Shown here piece by piece: positions 1 through 11,731 of a stretch of 64,000 nt of DNA. Below the pieces are notes generated by a model. It ran no database searches, had not been told where the DNA came from, and worked only from the letters and a program-made list of their open reading frames with translations. Location of the stretch: positions 1,612,001-1,676,000 of the forward strand of contig JBCAML010000009.1 of the NCBI GenBank assembly GCA_038503075.1. Reading direction: 5' to 3'. How positions within the stretch are numbered: the first letter of the stretch is position 1; every line of letters starts with the position of its first letter. The position numbers were made by a program, and so were the translations under genes. Source of the DNA: Gyromitra esculenta (Eukaryota > Ascomycota > Pezizomycetes > Pezizales > Discinaceae).

Positions 1-53
1 AGAATGTTAGTTTGATGTCCGGTCATGCGATAACTCCAGGGGGGTGGACAAAC

Positions 54-702
54 CTGAGCATGATGAACGAATTTGCGATAACATTTGCAACACCGAAGTA
101 AAGAGTTGGGAACGGATATTGCGGAACCATATATTTAAGGATCAAAAAGCACTGTATCGGCCACGCGCGAGGCGATCAGCAAAGATTATAGTAACATAGA
201 CAAGTGTATATAAAACTTACCACAGACCCAGCCAGACCGCCAGCGATCAAGGTCAGCCCAATAAATAGTACTAACCTAGCTTTCCAGGTCACACCGTGAC
301 CGCTGTAAGAATAACTGTCGGCATTCAACCTCGATTTTTCGATCGAGTTGATTCTAAGGATCAGGCAGTGTCAGCAACTGGCTGACATTCAAGCTCTCTA
401 GTTCCGACTCGGATATGGGGGCGGGGGCACATACACAAGCATTCCCAGGATGCTGCAAATCAGCGGAATCCACTCGGGAAACTTGATATGGATATCGCCA
501 CCGTTCGAGACCTTGCTATACACGGAAGCATCGATGAAGAACCAGAAGCCTAAGGAGAACTACCGATACCTACGTCAGCGCAAAAGCATGGGCGATTTCG
601 AAGGACTATACTGACCAAAGCTCCAGAGCTGTAGACGCCGGCTGTTCTACAGGATGCTGCAGAAGGGAGTTTGGGTAGCGAGATGCGGAAGGGACCGGAC
701 AT
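54..702 (-). CDS. VPS68: Vps68 / TMEM50 (UPF0220) family membrane protein, 3' end missing
   Basis: Four exons are visible on the minus strand: 612-702, 435-549, 221-353 and 54-151. Each has GT..AG borders and the phases join cleanly. The protein starts MSGPFRISLPKLPS and continues with a hydrophobic segment (FWFFIDASVYSKVSNGGD), a second one (EWIPLICSILGMLV), an NSIEKSRLNAD loop, then two more membrane segments (LVLFIGLTLIAGGLAGSV and FPTLYFGVANVIANSF). This four-TM layout is that of yeast Vps68 and human TMEM50A/B. Family knowledge: Vps68 acts at the endosome in vacuolar protein sorting and lipid handling. The donor at position 53 opens an intron that runs off the window, so the last exon, a few tens of residues in relatives, is not seen. 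The frame upstream of the chosen ATG stays open but looks unrelated. Confidence 0.85.
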
Positions 703-1786
703 GGCTGTATCGTTGTGGTGAAAAAGAGATGATGGGCGATGACGGCTGGTAGTATTCGTGAAATCGGTGTCGTTTCTTGATTTGAGGCTGAGGGGTGCAA
801 ATGAACGGATGCCGTCGCGTTGCTGTGATACTGTAGAACGCAAGACAACAATCCCATTGTCATTCAACCCCGGCCCTATTATATCCCTGGCGTTTTTGTG
901 CAACCTGGAGTTAACATGCTCATAATAGATCATAATAAAGGGTCTGTACAATGCTAAGTATTTGATAGACGTTTGCATGCGTTACTAGCCTAAAAATACC
1001 TTATTCTAACAAACTTATGTTCTTGTCAAGGGCTACAGCACGATTCTATAGCTTAAAAGCCTCGAACGGTCATCCTCGGTGCAGATATCCCAGGAATGCC
1101 TCCATTACTCCAGTTTCCTAAGTTCTAAAAACCTTTCCATTGGATACAAAAAGCTACTTCTATTTTACACTCAAACCCTCATCCGAGATTTCTTCCTCAC
1201 TTGTCGCAATTCTCTAGAGTAGTGTAGAGCCCGTATATATCAGGGATCCGTTTCCATGGTTTGTGGCTTGTCTACAGCGAGTGATTTCCTATGATCTCTC
1301 GAATAGGGGCCCTGGGGCTAGCTTTCGAGTTTATCTGGCCGGCTTATTCGCCACGTAAACTAGCACCTATAGAAATTCGTTCAGACAACCTAAACTCCTA
1401 TCCATAAGGTTTCCAGAAATAATCCTTTTTTCCTTTTGTATAGATGAAAATGTAATTATAAGTATTAGAATGGCAACCCTCCTGGACAGCAAAATATAGG
1501 ACATGTAGCTCACCCCAAGCCAATCCTCTGTTACTTTTACGTGTGCTTCTCTGAGTATAGGCCACCCCAATCACAAGATACCATATGAAAACAGTTTTGA
1601 AAAATAAAACTTATCACTTATCCAGACATGCAATTGCTTTCCGCCCCAATACCAAATCTGCGATCACTTTTCGCTTTTGTCTCTAAAGCCTAGGACTTCC
1701 GTGGCTAACTTTGGATCGACTACAAACAGCTTAATCAATCTCTGTCTTAGCGAAGTCTCCATTATAGCCATAGAAGTATACAACTC
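703..1786. other. intergenic, nothing recognised
   Basis: This stretch lies between the 5' end of the Vps68-like gene and the remnant 3' of the F-box gene. Only short unconserved frames are present, and I see no RNA gene or repeat. Confidence 0.5.
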
Positions 1787-2706
1787 CTATGTACTTAGCA
1801 CACTCGCCAAAAACTCTGTCCAGCGATACCGAGGTCTCCTGTGAGAGATTACGAAATGCTCCCCTAAAGTTTTCCAACCGAACTGTTGTACTTTGTTATC
1901 GTGTTTGCCATACGACGTTGAACGAGTGCCGCACTTAGGGATATTGAAAATTGCGTCTTTCTTTTCCTGAAGCAGCACGCCAATGGCGGTCACAAAATCC
2001 ATAATGTCTGGCAGGGATTTGTGCTCACGGGTGTATGAGTTGATGCTGAGTTGAACCCATAAAAATAGGCGGATCGGAGCCGGAATTCTAGGAATTTCGG
2101 TCCGAAGAAATTGTTTTTCTATTTCAGTTCTAATACGGCCAAGAGGTAGATGATTTGCGTCTATTTCAGGTGCTAATTCCCGATCGAATGCGTAGGAGGC
2201 CCCTGTAACGGTAGAGTTTGTTGGAGGCCTAAAAACGGGACCCAAAGCACACGTGGGTAAGCAGTCCAGTCATTGAAGATCTCTGCTACTGCGCGCAATT
2301 TCTGCCGCAGAAGAATAGCCACAGTGGTATCTGACCGGAAAGCCATCGATGGGCCTTATTATTGGTTCCAACCTTTCGTTTTCATTCGTATGACGGGGTG
2401 ATAGAATGTGACTCAATAATCCTTCGATGGCAAAGGGTCTTTTCCCTTTCCACATAGAGTACATGAAAAGATGTTTTTCTCTCCGTTGCAAATCTCGACC
2501 AGTCTAGTTTTTATCAGGTACATGATTATACCAAATGGTAATTGCTTCCCTTTGTGCTCTTCAATCCCCTCCCATCTCTTCCGAGCGTATTGTAAAGCTT
2601 GGAGGACAAAGGATCCTTCGAGACCCTTATCTACCACCCTACCATTCTCAGCCAAGAATTCCTCGATATATTCGGCGAATCTCGAATTTGCCAATTCCCA
2701 GACCAA
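1787..2706 (-). pseudogene. frame-disrupted 3' part of the F-box gene
   Basis: Directly after the TAG stop of the F-box reading frame (2709-2707), the same frame stays open for 97 more codons. They look like real protein, for example LVWELANSRFAEYIEEFLAE and RKRWEGIEEHKGKQLPFG. Around 2440-2455, in a run of G and A, the sensible reading moves to another frame: FSCTLCGKGK is followed by RPFAIEGLLSHILSPRH, which together form a C-x2-C ... H-x4-H zinc-finger-like unit. A one-base loss explains the shift. Further on, near 2330, the frame may change again, and an open frame runs from 2245 to 1787. Either this is the decaying tail of a once longer F-box protein, or the assembly has errors here, or introns or recoding exist that I cannot resolve. 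Confidence 0.5.
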
Positions 2707-4041
2707 CTAAAGCTCTTCCGACATAGCTGCCTCCATTTCCTTCAATCTCTTTTCCCTCTCCTTCCCCTTTTTCTCTTTTCGAACAATATCCTCTGCTATC
2801 CCCCTTCCGGCCTCCAATTTTTCCCGTAGCGTTTTCCACGACTTATTCGTGAGTGGACGGGAAACTCTGCTCGCCGGCGCGTATGCTGGGATTCTAACAA
2901 GGATATCGCCCTCTAGTAGTGGACTAAGCAGCAAACATCTTGCGTCGATATCTTTAATCCGTTGGCCTCGCACATAATCCTCTTCCTCTTCCATCTCCAG
3001 CATGACTATCGGTGTTCCCTGTCAGTGCTATATAGTAAGAACGCTTACGTTCTTGCTTGGAGGCCTGCGAAAACATACGGTCGCTCTGAAAACTTCTCAT
3101 ATCATCGATGGTGCTTTTGACATCTTTCATTTTATCCTTCAACATTTTTGCATTGGTCTTAAGCCAATCACGGCCCTCAGGAGCTTTCATTTTCTTCTCG
3201 AACGACTCGATGTCCTTCAACGAATAAACACCCTGAGTAAGATCTATCAAACCATGACCACTACCTGTTGAGAAATCAGCACGAGTTATGCCATTGGAAG
3301 TTTTAAGAGAGACTTACCACATTCGTACGTGTAGCATCCATAAATTAAGTATTGTACCCACTTCTTCTTAAATCCTTCCCTCTTCACAAGATGACCATAC
3401 TATTCCAATACCATCGGGAGTTAGATCTCCATTTATATATTCAGCTCCCACGAGGTTAGTCATACTGGAATAAATAACTCCCTCCTACACTTTGCGCAAC
3501 ATTTAACCTTGAATTGCCAAAATGTACGCAGTGGCTTCTTGCTCTTCAGTCTGCAAACGGTACACTTGGTACTCAGGTATAACCTCCACATCTGCGTTTC
3601 CGTCAATCCAAATACGGGCTTTGGGTGATTCGGAAACCAGTGCTCTCGAGCTCGCGCCCAAACTTCTTCGTTATCGATAAGTGACCTGAAAGATTTCGAT
3701 ACTGCTCGTGCTCGTGCTAACCATTTCGGCCTGCTAACAGCTAAGATCTCTAGCCAAATTTCCAACGGGATGAAAGTTTTCACTGGCTGCATCTCTGGGA
3801 AACCATCCTCGTCATCGCCCTCGCTATCTTCGCTATCCTCGCGGCCAGTAACCTCTGAATCCGAAGAAAAGTCGTCTAATTCGCTATCTTCGGTTCGCCC
3901 ATAAATTTCATCGTCCGAGGTATCGCTATTGCTCTCCTTGATGATGACGTGATCAAGCAGTTGACTACCATCCATAGCTTCGGGTTCTGTAGCGAGAGAA
4001 GTCTCAGTGGTCCTCGGGACTGTAATTCCAAACTGGCCCAT
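2707..4041 (-). CDS. F-box protein with Cys-rich element
   Basis: Four exons: 3466-4041, 3318-3399, 3264-3049 and 3005-2707, together 1173 nt (390 codons plus stop). The N-terminal third is acidic (DSEDSEGDDEDGF). An F-box follows at about residues 88-135, with FIPLEIWLEILAVSRPKWLA and the conserved W of the VWARAREHWFP stretch. Next comes a Cys cluster, C-x2-C ... C-C-x2-C (CTVCRLKSKK and VKCCAKCRREL), found in many fungal F-box proteins. Family knowledge: the F-box binds Skp1 in SCF ubiquitin ligases, and the rest recruits substrate. The third intron is only 43 nt. The frame ends at TAG 2709-2707 although sensible coding continues in frame beyond it. ATG 4041 was chosen over ATG 4185, which would add an Asn-rich leader. 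Whether this is a functional shorter protein or a disrupted gene is open. Confidence 0.65.
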
Positions 4042-5071
4042 CTTAGATCTTAATAATTCCGTAAGATGAAGAACAAGGCGAAAACACAGGTTGCTGTTGT
4101 TGCTGTTGTTGTTGTTAGGGGGAAGGGTACATGTAGTATTGTACAGCACTCTGTAATCCAGAGGAAGTTTCACACAAAGGCTCAAGCAACGCTCTGGTGA
4201 TAATAAGATAAGATAATAATGAGATTTTGTACCCCTTTATCGAAGAATGTCAAAAACATTATATCATTGCCATAGTTTCGACCTGGCTGTAAAACCTCAG
4301 CATTGCCAGATATCCTCTCGAACAAGATGAGCCTACGCGTATCTTTCGCTGTGGCTAAGTATATCAAATGTTCGTTTAACTACATGTATGGATAGCTTAT
4401 TTTCTCAGTAAAAACTAAGTCTATTATTTTGCATGTTACATGTGGTTATATTCACACCAATGGATTGGCGAAGTAGATTTATAGAAGTGGGCTAGGCCCA
4501 GTTAGGTTTGGAACAGGATAAACTTTCTTACTTGGCATTGACTGTATTAGATACCGCATCATAGTATTGCAAAATAAAGAGTGAGCATGCCTTTATGTAC
4601 CGTTCTAGTGTCTTTCTCAACATCGTTCCATACGTCTGTTTCACAGGAGGCCTGCAGACCAAACTGCTTTTCGTTGCTAATAGTTTTTTTGCAGGTCAGA
4701 TTATAGGAACAACATGTGGACTTGTAAAGCTGGGGCCACAACAAGCCCGCTACAAGAGTAAAGACGGGAGTATATTTCTTCTACGTTACATTGCATCTAA
4801 TGGAACTCGAGAGGTATGTGAACATGTATCGTATGGAGATATGGAAACGTGGGCAGCAGCAAAGTTAATGGGCTAAGTAGGATGAGTCAACTTTCACCAA
4901 AGACGAGGTCACCATGCTCAACTTGCCAGCTTCTTTTCCTGCACTCGGAACTCAGATGGAGAAAGAGAAATCATTTTTTATGACTCGGATACAACTAAAG
5001 AAAGAGAGATGACATGCTGTCGCGCTTGAAGATAGAACTATCCTCGATACAAGGTTTAGAACAAGAGATAC
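4042..5071. other. intergenic with low-complexity tract
   Basis: This is the promoter side of the F-box gene. It holds a GTT/GCT-rich tract (4088-4117), two TACATGTA palindromes (4128 and 4381) and a 93-codon plus-strand frame at 4595-4876 without recognisable domains, which I do not call. Confidence 0.4.
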
Positions 5072-5808
5072 CTAGGACACTTTGCAAACTTGAAAAACAA
5101 AAGCGTCACTAGGAACAGCAACGATAAAAGGAAAAATATGGCTTAAAAGCTCGCAAAGAAAAAAAAAACTTTCATGATTGCATCTCGCAGCATAAACCAA
5201 GACCCGCATTGAGACTTACCCGCTCATGATTTCATCCTCGCCCTCACCATCCTCCTTGACCGCCCTTCTCGACCTATTAAACCCAAGTGGGCCTGACCGA
5301 GCTGCGATTTTCTCTTTACTATGAGATAGGTGGATGTCAGGGGGCGCGGTTATTTTGGGGGAGATTGGAGTGACAGATGCCATGGCCCGCATTATCTATA
5401 CCAGCAAACACGTTAGCATTACTATATCATGTGCTTAGGCAAAAAAAGCTGGATAGTTCTATTCACCTCTATCCTGCTACCATTACGAGCTGGTGTTCCA
5501 CCAAAATTTTCTAAATTTTTTGGTTTGGGAGCTCTAATTGGACTGCTCGAGTGTAAGGAGGCGTTTGCTGGCGCCCAGTCGAAATTCATACCAGTTCTCG
5601 TTGAAACAGTGGCTGCTCCTGCACCCGAGGTCGAGGATTTTGTTGGGGCCACCCAATTGGATCCACAAGTAGGTTTAGAGTTTTTAGTGGGGGAAGTAAT
5701 GGATATGCTTCTTGATCTCGCATGCGCTCCCTGAGCCAAAAATTCTGGAAAAAGGCGACGAGGAAGAAGCTTGGACTCCGGAGAATCAGAGATATCATTA
5801 TCTTTCAT
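5072..5808 (-). CDS. unrecognised Ser/Pro-rich protein, 184 aa
   Basis: Three exons on the minus strand (5467-5808, 5220-5395, 5072-5108) sum to 555 nt, with phases 0 and 2 preserved and good GTGAAT and GTAAGT donors. The protein starts MKDNDISDSPESKLLPRRLF. It is rich in Ser, Pro and Lys, with possible phosphosites (SPTK, SPIR, TPISPK), a basic patch (NRSRRAVK) and an acidic GEGEDE near the end. No catalytic domain, signal peptide or membrane segment is visible; it looks largely disordered. The second join (RIE to IMRAMASVTP) is in frame without adjustment. The last exon is tiny and less certain, and the protein could end differently. I do not recognise the family. Confidence 0.5.
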
Positions 5809-6923
5809 TTTTCTTCTTGTTTTTGCGAACCAATTAAGTCTTATTATTCGGCAAAGACTCGCTCAGTGGGGGTAGTTTAGCGTAGGAGGGGCAGGGACGA
5901 ACGGAGGAAGATCGAGAGAAGGGAGACTATATGGTGGAAAGGAAGCGAAATACAGATGAAACCACCGACTTTATACTGTGTGGGGCCACAAAGAAAAACG
6001 CATCGCGAAGAAAGAACATTACAGAGGGCTATTCTTTACACAACCTAACTACGCTGTATCCCCTTTCCTCTTCAAATTTTACGTACTAGTCGTTAGGCCT
6101 CCCCTAGTACACCTGAAGTGAGAGTCTCAGTCTTCTGTTTAGCGGTGGCGCGTGGCATAGCACGATATGCGTGGGCAGAATCGCAGGTGGCAAGGTTTAG
6201 GAGTATTTCGTTGAGGTTCACTAACTTCAGACTCCGCAAAAGGTGGCCGAAATACATATCATTGGTTTCAGAAACAGCGAGAATTATCGAGAGGGGTGCT
6301 AGAAAAGTGACAGGGAGTATATAACGATGAGGTTATCTTTTCTCGGGCTTCTTAAATCGAGAATCTATATACAGTGTTTGGGGGGTCATGATATACAATA
6401 TTATATATGTATTCGTATAAATACATGTGCTTGCTTTAATCAATTGAAATTAACGATATATATATAAAGGGTACAATTAGTGAATAGTTGAGCGAGGGCA
6501 TTTTGCACCGGTCAGTGCTAGTTATGGGTTCCTATACAGTCTTCCTAGGCAGCACACAATGTTGTCCCTTCTTAAAACCTCTCCTGCTACTCTGTGCCGT
6601 ATCACCTGTAATTTATTTTGTTCTACGTGTTCACTATAATTTAATCGCTCAGAGGCTTTTCATGGTTATAAAATACGAAAGGCTACAGTTTCCCTAACTG
6701 GTTGAGAAATATTTTGCTGCGATCCAAAAGTCAGAGTGATGGTGTGTGACTCATTCTAACAAGTACGCTATTGTGTACATTCAAATCCAGTATTAAAGTT
6801 ACCCGCTCGTTCAAAGCCCATGAACATAACTACTCTATGATGTCAGTATCCCACGCCTAGCTAGTCGCGTTTCTCTCTATGATAACCCGACGCGCCTTCC
6901 CAATTAAACAGGCTTAAGCAGCC
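5809..6923. other. intergenic, AT-rich, no gene supported
   Basis: This lies between two divergently placed genes. Short frames at 6118-6324 and 6488-6697 show no domains. AT-rich stretches with alternating TA occur around 6390-6470. Confidence 0.4.
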
Positions 6924-8043
6924 ATGGAAAGTCTACGAGGTAACCTCCTCAAACCCACGTATTCATACCTGAAGATACTGATTGATCTTTGCAGAAATTG
7001 CCTGGCAGCACCGCTGTGATTACCATTCTCACATAAACGCGATCCGTGTTGCTTTCGCCGCCACATACACTCAAGCAATCCCAAACGCGCGCCGAGCACA
7101 GTACTACAAAACCAAACTCCCCTCAGTGAATCGATGGGTGACCGGAAGAAGGGAGCATGAGAAAACAACTCTTGTGGCCAAGGGGGAAAATGGAGGGAAT
7201 GGTCCTGAGGAGGGGGTCGTGGAGCTCCACAGTGTGATCCCCACGTGTATTGCCGTGGATGGCAAAGAAAGGACAGGGAAACGGAAGACTCAAAGCAAGA
7301 ATACGGAAGCGACCATTCCAAAGAAGAAAAGGACTGAATTGCAACTGCTGTTGAATGCGAGAGGGCTGAGTGTAGAGATGGATGATTCGGGTGTTTTCAT
7401 GGCTGGTGACGAAGAGGGCGATGCAGACGTCAGTAGCGGTGATTTGACTGATGAGATCCCTCTGGCTACCGGTGCTGCTATGATCGCTCCAATGGAATTG
7501 AATTTCGTCGAGTTGCTACCAATTTCTACAACTGCACAAGTCGCAAAGAAAAACAGAACTAAAATCCTACCTCAAGTTTCCGGAAATAAAAAGACACGCT
7601 TCTCATCGCGATCTAACGTCAATATAACACTATCCGACAGCAATTCCGGTGCAGGGCCTTCGAAGCCACCTAAGCCTTCAAAGGGCTCCGCAAAGTCGAC
7701 CTTCTCTAAAAAAGGGGAGAAGCAAGAGAAGAGAGGCCGAGAGATCAGCTATGAAATACTCCCACACTGTCCTGGGACGACGGAGGTTATTTTCGATCGA
7801 TATCCTGTGCTACATAAACTTTCTAGATCTAAAAGGGAAAAGAAGCGTATGTCAGCTAGTACGGGTAAAGATACTCGTAAGATGCCAGATCTGAGTAGAC
7901 TTATTTTCCTGTGCAGGAAGGCCAGTAACAATCAAAATCAACCTATGAAGGCTGGGATTGAAAATAGTGCCTTGAGTGGGAGTAGGCAATTGATATTTTT
8001 GAGGAGAAATGTTTCTAGAATAGAAACGTTGGGGGCGCAATGA
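6924..8043 (+). CDS. unrecognised basic protein, 354 aa
   Basis: Two exons (6924-6939 and 6995-8043) with a 55-nt intron (GTAACC..TTTGCAG) give 355 codons including the stop. The start ATG lies 5 codons before the intron: MESLR, then EIAWQHRCDYHSHINAIRVA. The first 50 residues are well ordered and could form a helical segment. The remainder is low complexity: Gly/Glu- and Lys-rich, with an acidic stretch (DEEGDADVSSGDLTDE), a Ser/Pro/Lys linker (SKPPKPSKGSAKS) and repeated basic clusters (KKKR, RSKREKKR). A nuclear location is a guess from the basic clusters. I do not recognise a family. Confidence 0.55.
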
Positions 8044-8752
8044 GTACAGGGGGGATAGGAGGCTGGCTAAAGATGAAACTCCTTCATGGCACCTTTAGGG
8101 TTTTTTTGTATTCACTCTTACAATTCCCAAAAGCCCAATACGTGATACTTAGTAACATATACATACATGTATTTCTTTAAGCTGTGGCTAGTGTCTTGGC
8201 ACTAGTTCAAAATAGTCATCTCTAGACATGCTATTTTCCGCCCCACCAGGTTTGGTTGGATGCTAGTAGCTGCAATCCTCGGTCAGAAGTTGTAGATATA
8301 AAAAGCACGCATGCTTAGGTAGATTTAAGTTGCTAACTCCTACACAATCTTGGGTTTGAGGAATCGGTTCTTCCCTTGAAGACAGCAAAACTGTCACCGG
8401 TACTAGAAACAATGCTGACCCAGAGATAAGAACCTCCTACCCACAGTTGAAACCTCAAACTAACTCTATCATTTAAAGACTTGTACATATTATTTTCATG
8501 CGTTCTTTCCGGATCTACTTTCTCACCCTTGCGGTTTTCCTGTCAATTCCTCCAGAACGCATGAAATACCCCTCGAAATTTCAGTCACTCTCTTTCCACC
8601 ACCTTCGTTTGATAAGATCGGGCGTGATTCTGCTTCATTTCCTAAACATGTAGTCTTGGGGGTGATACTTCCGCGACAGGGAGTGGAATCTTTATTCCCG
8701 CTGAAAATACCGATAGTTCGCTCCGCAAATCCATACGCTTTTTTTCGACCTT
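8044..8752. other. convergent intergenic region
   Basis: This separates two convergent genes. It contains one TACATGTA (8164) and no coding or RNA signal that I can see. Confidence 0.4.
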
Positions 8753-10117
8753 CTATAGCTCTTTACTCTTTGTGGACAAACCGCCATCATAATTCCGCTC
8801 AGATTTCCTAACTAGTTCGACGTTGCTTCTCTGAATGAAGTGAAAAGTTCGTGGTAAGTGGCTAATTGTAGGTTCGGGGTTTCCGTAAATAACGATGTTA
8901 GCACCCCCCATATCTAGCCCAGTATTAGCATTCTTGGCTTGGAGATCTATGGCGCTATGGTAAATTTGTGCCATGTTTGGGTTTTTTTGACGATCTTTAA
9001 ATGCCTTAAAGCAGAATTTACATAAACTCGGGTTAACGTTCATGCAAACAAAGAGACGGAAACAACCGGCACAGGTAAGAACCGTTTTGAAGCTACTGAT
9101 TAGAACATTCCTGTGCTTCTCGCTTGGTAAGGTTACAATGTATTCCCGGTACTTCATAGGAATTCGCTTCTGCTTCGAAACCCTTATCTGCATTCTGGGG
9201 GAGATATCAAGGCCACAAAAGAGAGCGGAGAGAAATTTGGCGAGTGTTTCATCAGGACAGCTTAAGGAGAAAGGAGCGAACCTCTCCTCAATTCCGAACT
9301 TATGATTAATCATTCGATTGGTAAAAAAACTGAAGATTTGCCAAGCAATTAAGTCCAATGGGAATTGAAAAGGATCATCGGATAGAGTTGAACTGGAGTG
9401 GCCGTTAGGAATCAAAACATGGATAAAAGCCCAGATAGTAGTTCTAGGCACATATAGTAGGATGCCTAAACCGTAAGACGAATTTTTGAACTGGAGAAGC
9501 ATAAAGTGCCACTCATTTGCCACAGCAATTTTCTCCTTGTCAATGTACGTAGTAACAACTCCCGGCAGAGCCGGAGGTTTCGCCTCCTTTGCTGAACGAA
9601 AATCAAGTGCGAGAAGGGTAAATCCCTCATCCCTGGTAGCCCTTTCCTGAGTGGCAGCCCCTTCTGGTATGGTGAGATATTTTATGTATTGCTTTATGGA
9701 AAGAGGGTCAATTTCTGGGGACAGTATTTCCTCGACTTCAATTGCGATAGTAGTTTCTAGCTCGACCCCAATAGTTGCGGGAATTGGAAGGCTTCTATAT
9801 GCTGCTACCAGCTTTTGGAACCCTGAGGTAAAATCATATCTTAGGATATTGTTCAGTGTGCATCCAAAGCGAGTCCAGAGAATATAAAAGGAAACTCACA
9901 TGCAAATATTCAATGGGAAACCTCCAGAAATTAAGAATTTGCAGCCATTACCACTAAAAGTACCTTTTGTACTTTCGGTCAATGTACCTTTATCCTCCTG
10001 ACTTAGGTTTATCTCATCAATCACCTTCTGATGAACAGTGTTTTGAGTTCGAGCAGTGGCTTGATCCTTTTGAGTCTTATAAGATAGTGGGGTAAACGTC
10101 TCAGGAGTTTCTTGCAT
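8753..10117 (-). CDS. unrecognised protein with a Cys-rich segment, 434 aa
   Basis: Two exons (9900-10117 and 8753-9839) are joined through a 60-nt intron with a GTGAGT donor and CCTAAG acceptor, giving 435 codons including the stop. The first 60 residues are Gln/Thr-rich and probably disordered. From about residue 70 the sequence is globular (ICIYDFTSGFQKLVAAYRS and FTLLALDFRSAKEAKPPALP). A candidate metal site lies at about residues 350-370: CAGCFRLFVC followed by CKFCFKAF, that is C-x2-C-x5-C-x9-C-x2-C. The N-terminal half has alternating hydrophobic and charged residues and no clear membrane segment. I do not recognise the family. The long clean reading frame over both exons makes a real gene likely. 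Confidence 0.6.
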
Positions 10118-10343
10118 ACTGCCACAGGTGGCTACTTTCGACGTCGTCCTTTTGGTAATACTAATTGATGGATTGATTGGCTATAAGCAGATGAGGTTTC
10201 ACAAAGCCAGCTCAGAGTGGAATAAAAAGAATAGCTCAATGTGATTTGAAGAAAGTCTTTGAAGGGAGGATAGGTATATGTAGGTAAGCGAACCTTCACC
10301 TTTACTACATATAGCAATATACTACGAGTGTAGAGCAAAATAT

Positions 10344-10553
10344 GTCACTAGGTGGCGCCATGGCGGTGTTGGCGGCGGTGCCTCTCTTCACGCTCGACAT
10401 TCTGATGCTCTTCTTTCGGGAGGTAACATTTAATCCTCTCTCTCTGAAGCCTCTCTACTTTCTGTAAATTTGCTGTAAAAATCAAAGGACTTCCGTGGTC
10501 TTGAGTTGAGCTGGCGGTCGAGTTTCACACTGCCAACACCGCCACCTAGTGAC
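10344..10553. mobile_element. short inverted-repeat element, about 210 bp
   Basis: The left end GTCACTAGGTGGCG...GGCGGTGTTGGC is matched in inverse at the right end (GCCAACACCGCCACCTAGTGAC). The terminal 14 bases are identical, and a short insertion sits in the left arm. There is no coding capacity. It looks like a MITE or its solo foldback. It lies between the unrecognised gene ending at 10117 and the C2H2 regulator. Confidence 0.6.
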
Positions 10554-11273
10554 AGATTTTCCCCTACACCTGTGATACATTTAGTTTCATGACCACCCTG
10601 CAGCTGACTGTGATCAAATGCACCTAACTTCGTCGTATTTTAAGGTACATGTATGCACAGTGCTCGAATTCGAGTTCGTGCACAGCAGTTGAAGACATTT
10701 GGTGATAGGGTAGAGCCTACCTAGCCCTACACAGATAATGAGATTCGTTGTCTAACTGACAGCTTTATGACAACGCAGGCTTTACCGATTTCCCTTTTTT
10801 ATCAAGAAATATAACTCAAAATTACTTGCTTACTCGTGCACAAGACCCCCCACAAGACCCACTAACTGTCACTCGCCCCGCGGTTCAAACGACGCATCTA
10901 AACACCCCCATGCCAAGAAAATAAAGGAGAGCGAAGCCCAACAACTGGTTGGAGAGAGTAGAACCTCTCTATTGGTACATGAACCACCTAATATTTGTCT
11001 CCTAGTAATCAGGAGAATTGAGTCTGCATTAACTTGGCGGCAGCGGAATGGTGGGCTAGCGAATGTCTGACGATGACGACGGATAAACACGTAAGAGTTT
11101 CATCGACTGTCAGCTCGGCTTCTTGGCAGTATGGATTGTGTGAGGGGGCCTAGCTCCTGATAGTGATTTAAATTGAAACACCCCTAGCGAATTGGCTTAA
11201 GCTAGTGTGATTTCTCAATTTTCTTCCCCCCCAGTGTTTTGAAGATCGACCAAGGCCTCAAGAGCAGGTAATA

Positions 11274-11636
11274 TACTCGTATTTGAATGACGTTTCCGGA
11301 CTGAACTGGGTCTGCATGGAGGTGCAGACCAGTGGAGAAGTAGCAAGAAGTGGATTCTAAGCCAACCAAGCAGTGAATTTCAGTGGAAATAAAGGTGTAT
11401 TTAGCTTGCATACCAACCCTGAGGGTCAGAAGAGGTCCAAAATCCCCAACCTCAATAATCTCAACCCAGATTTGAGTGACCACAATCTTCATTACGACTT
11501 GGTTGGCTAAATTTTGGGTACCATGCTGTTCACTCCTAGTCGACTGGCTGAGATCTTTACCGCCCACTGCTTCTTTACTGGTATGCACCTCCATGCGGAC
11601 CCAGGCCATTCCGGGAACGTCATTCAAATACGAGTA
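11274..11636. mobile_element. TIR element, TACTCGTATTTGA family, 363 bp
   Basis: The two ends are about 58-bp inverted repeats. The left begins TACTCGTATTTGAATGACGT, and the reverse complement of the right end begins with the same 20 bases. Both arms go on to share GGGTC[TC]GCATGGAGGTGCA. The interior has no recognisable protein. The shorter element at 52370-52495 has the same terminal 13 bases and the same GGTCCGCAT subterminal block, so this is a family. TA-rich flanks would fit a TA target duplication, but that is not proven. Confidence 0.7.
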
Positions 11637-11731
11637 GTAGTTCGAAGAATCTTAAAATAGACTTTGTAAAATATTGATTTAACACGCAGGGCGAACTAAG
11701 TCCAAACTGTTGCTAACAAAAATAGAATAAT

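Larger units (their letters stand above)
10118..11731. other. intergenic region carrying two foldback elements
   Basis: Apart from the two inverted-repeat elements at 10344-10553 and 11274-11636 and one TACATGTA at 10646, I see no gene. The 73-codon and 141-codon minus frames here overlap the elements or lack domains. Confidence 0.4.

Noticed and set aside
4595..4876. 93-codon plus frame with a hydrophobic start
   Set aside because: No recognisable family, no supporting splice structure, and it lies in the promoter region of a neighbouring gene.
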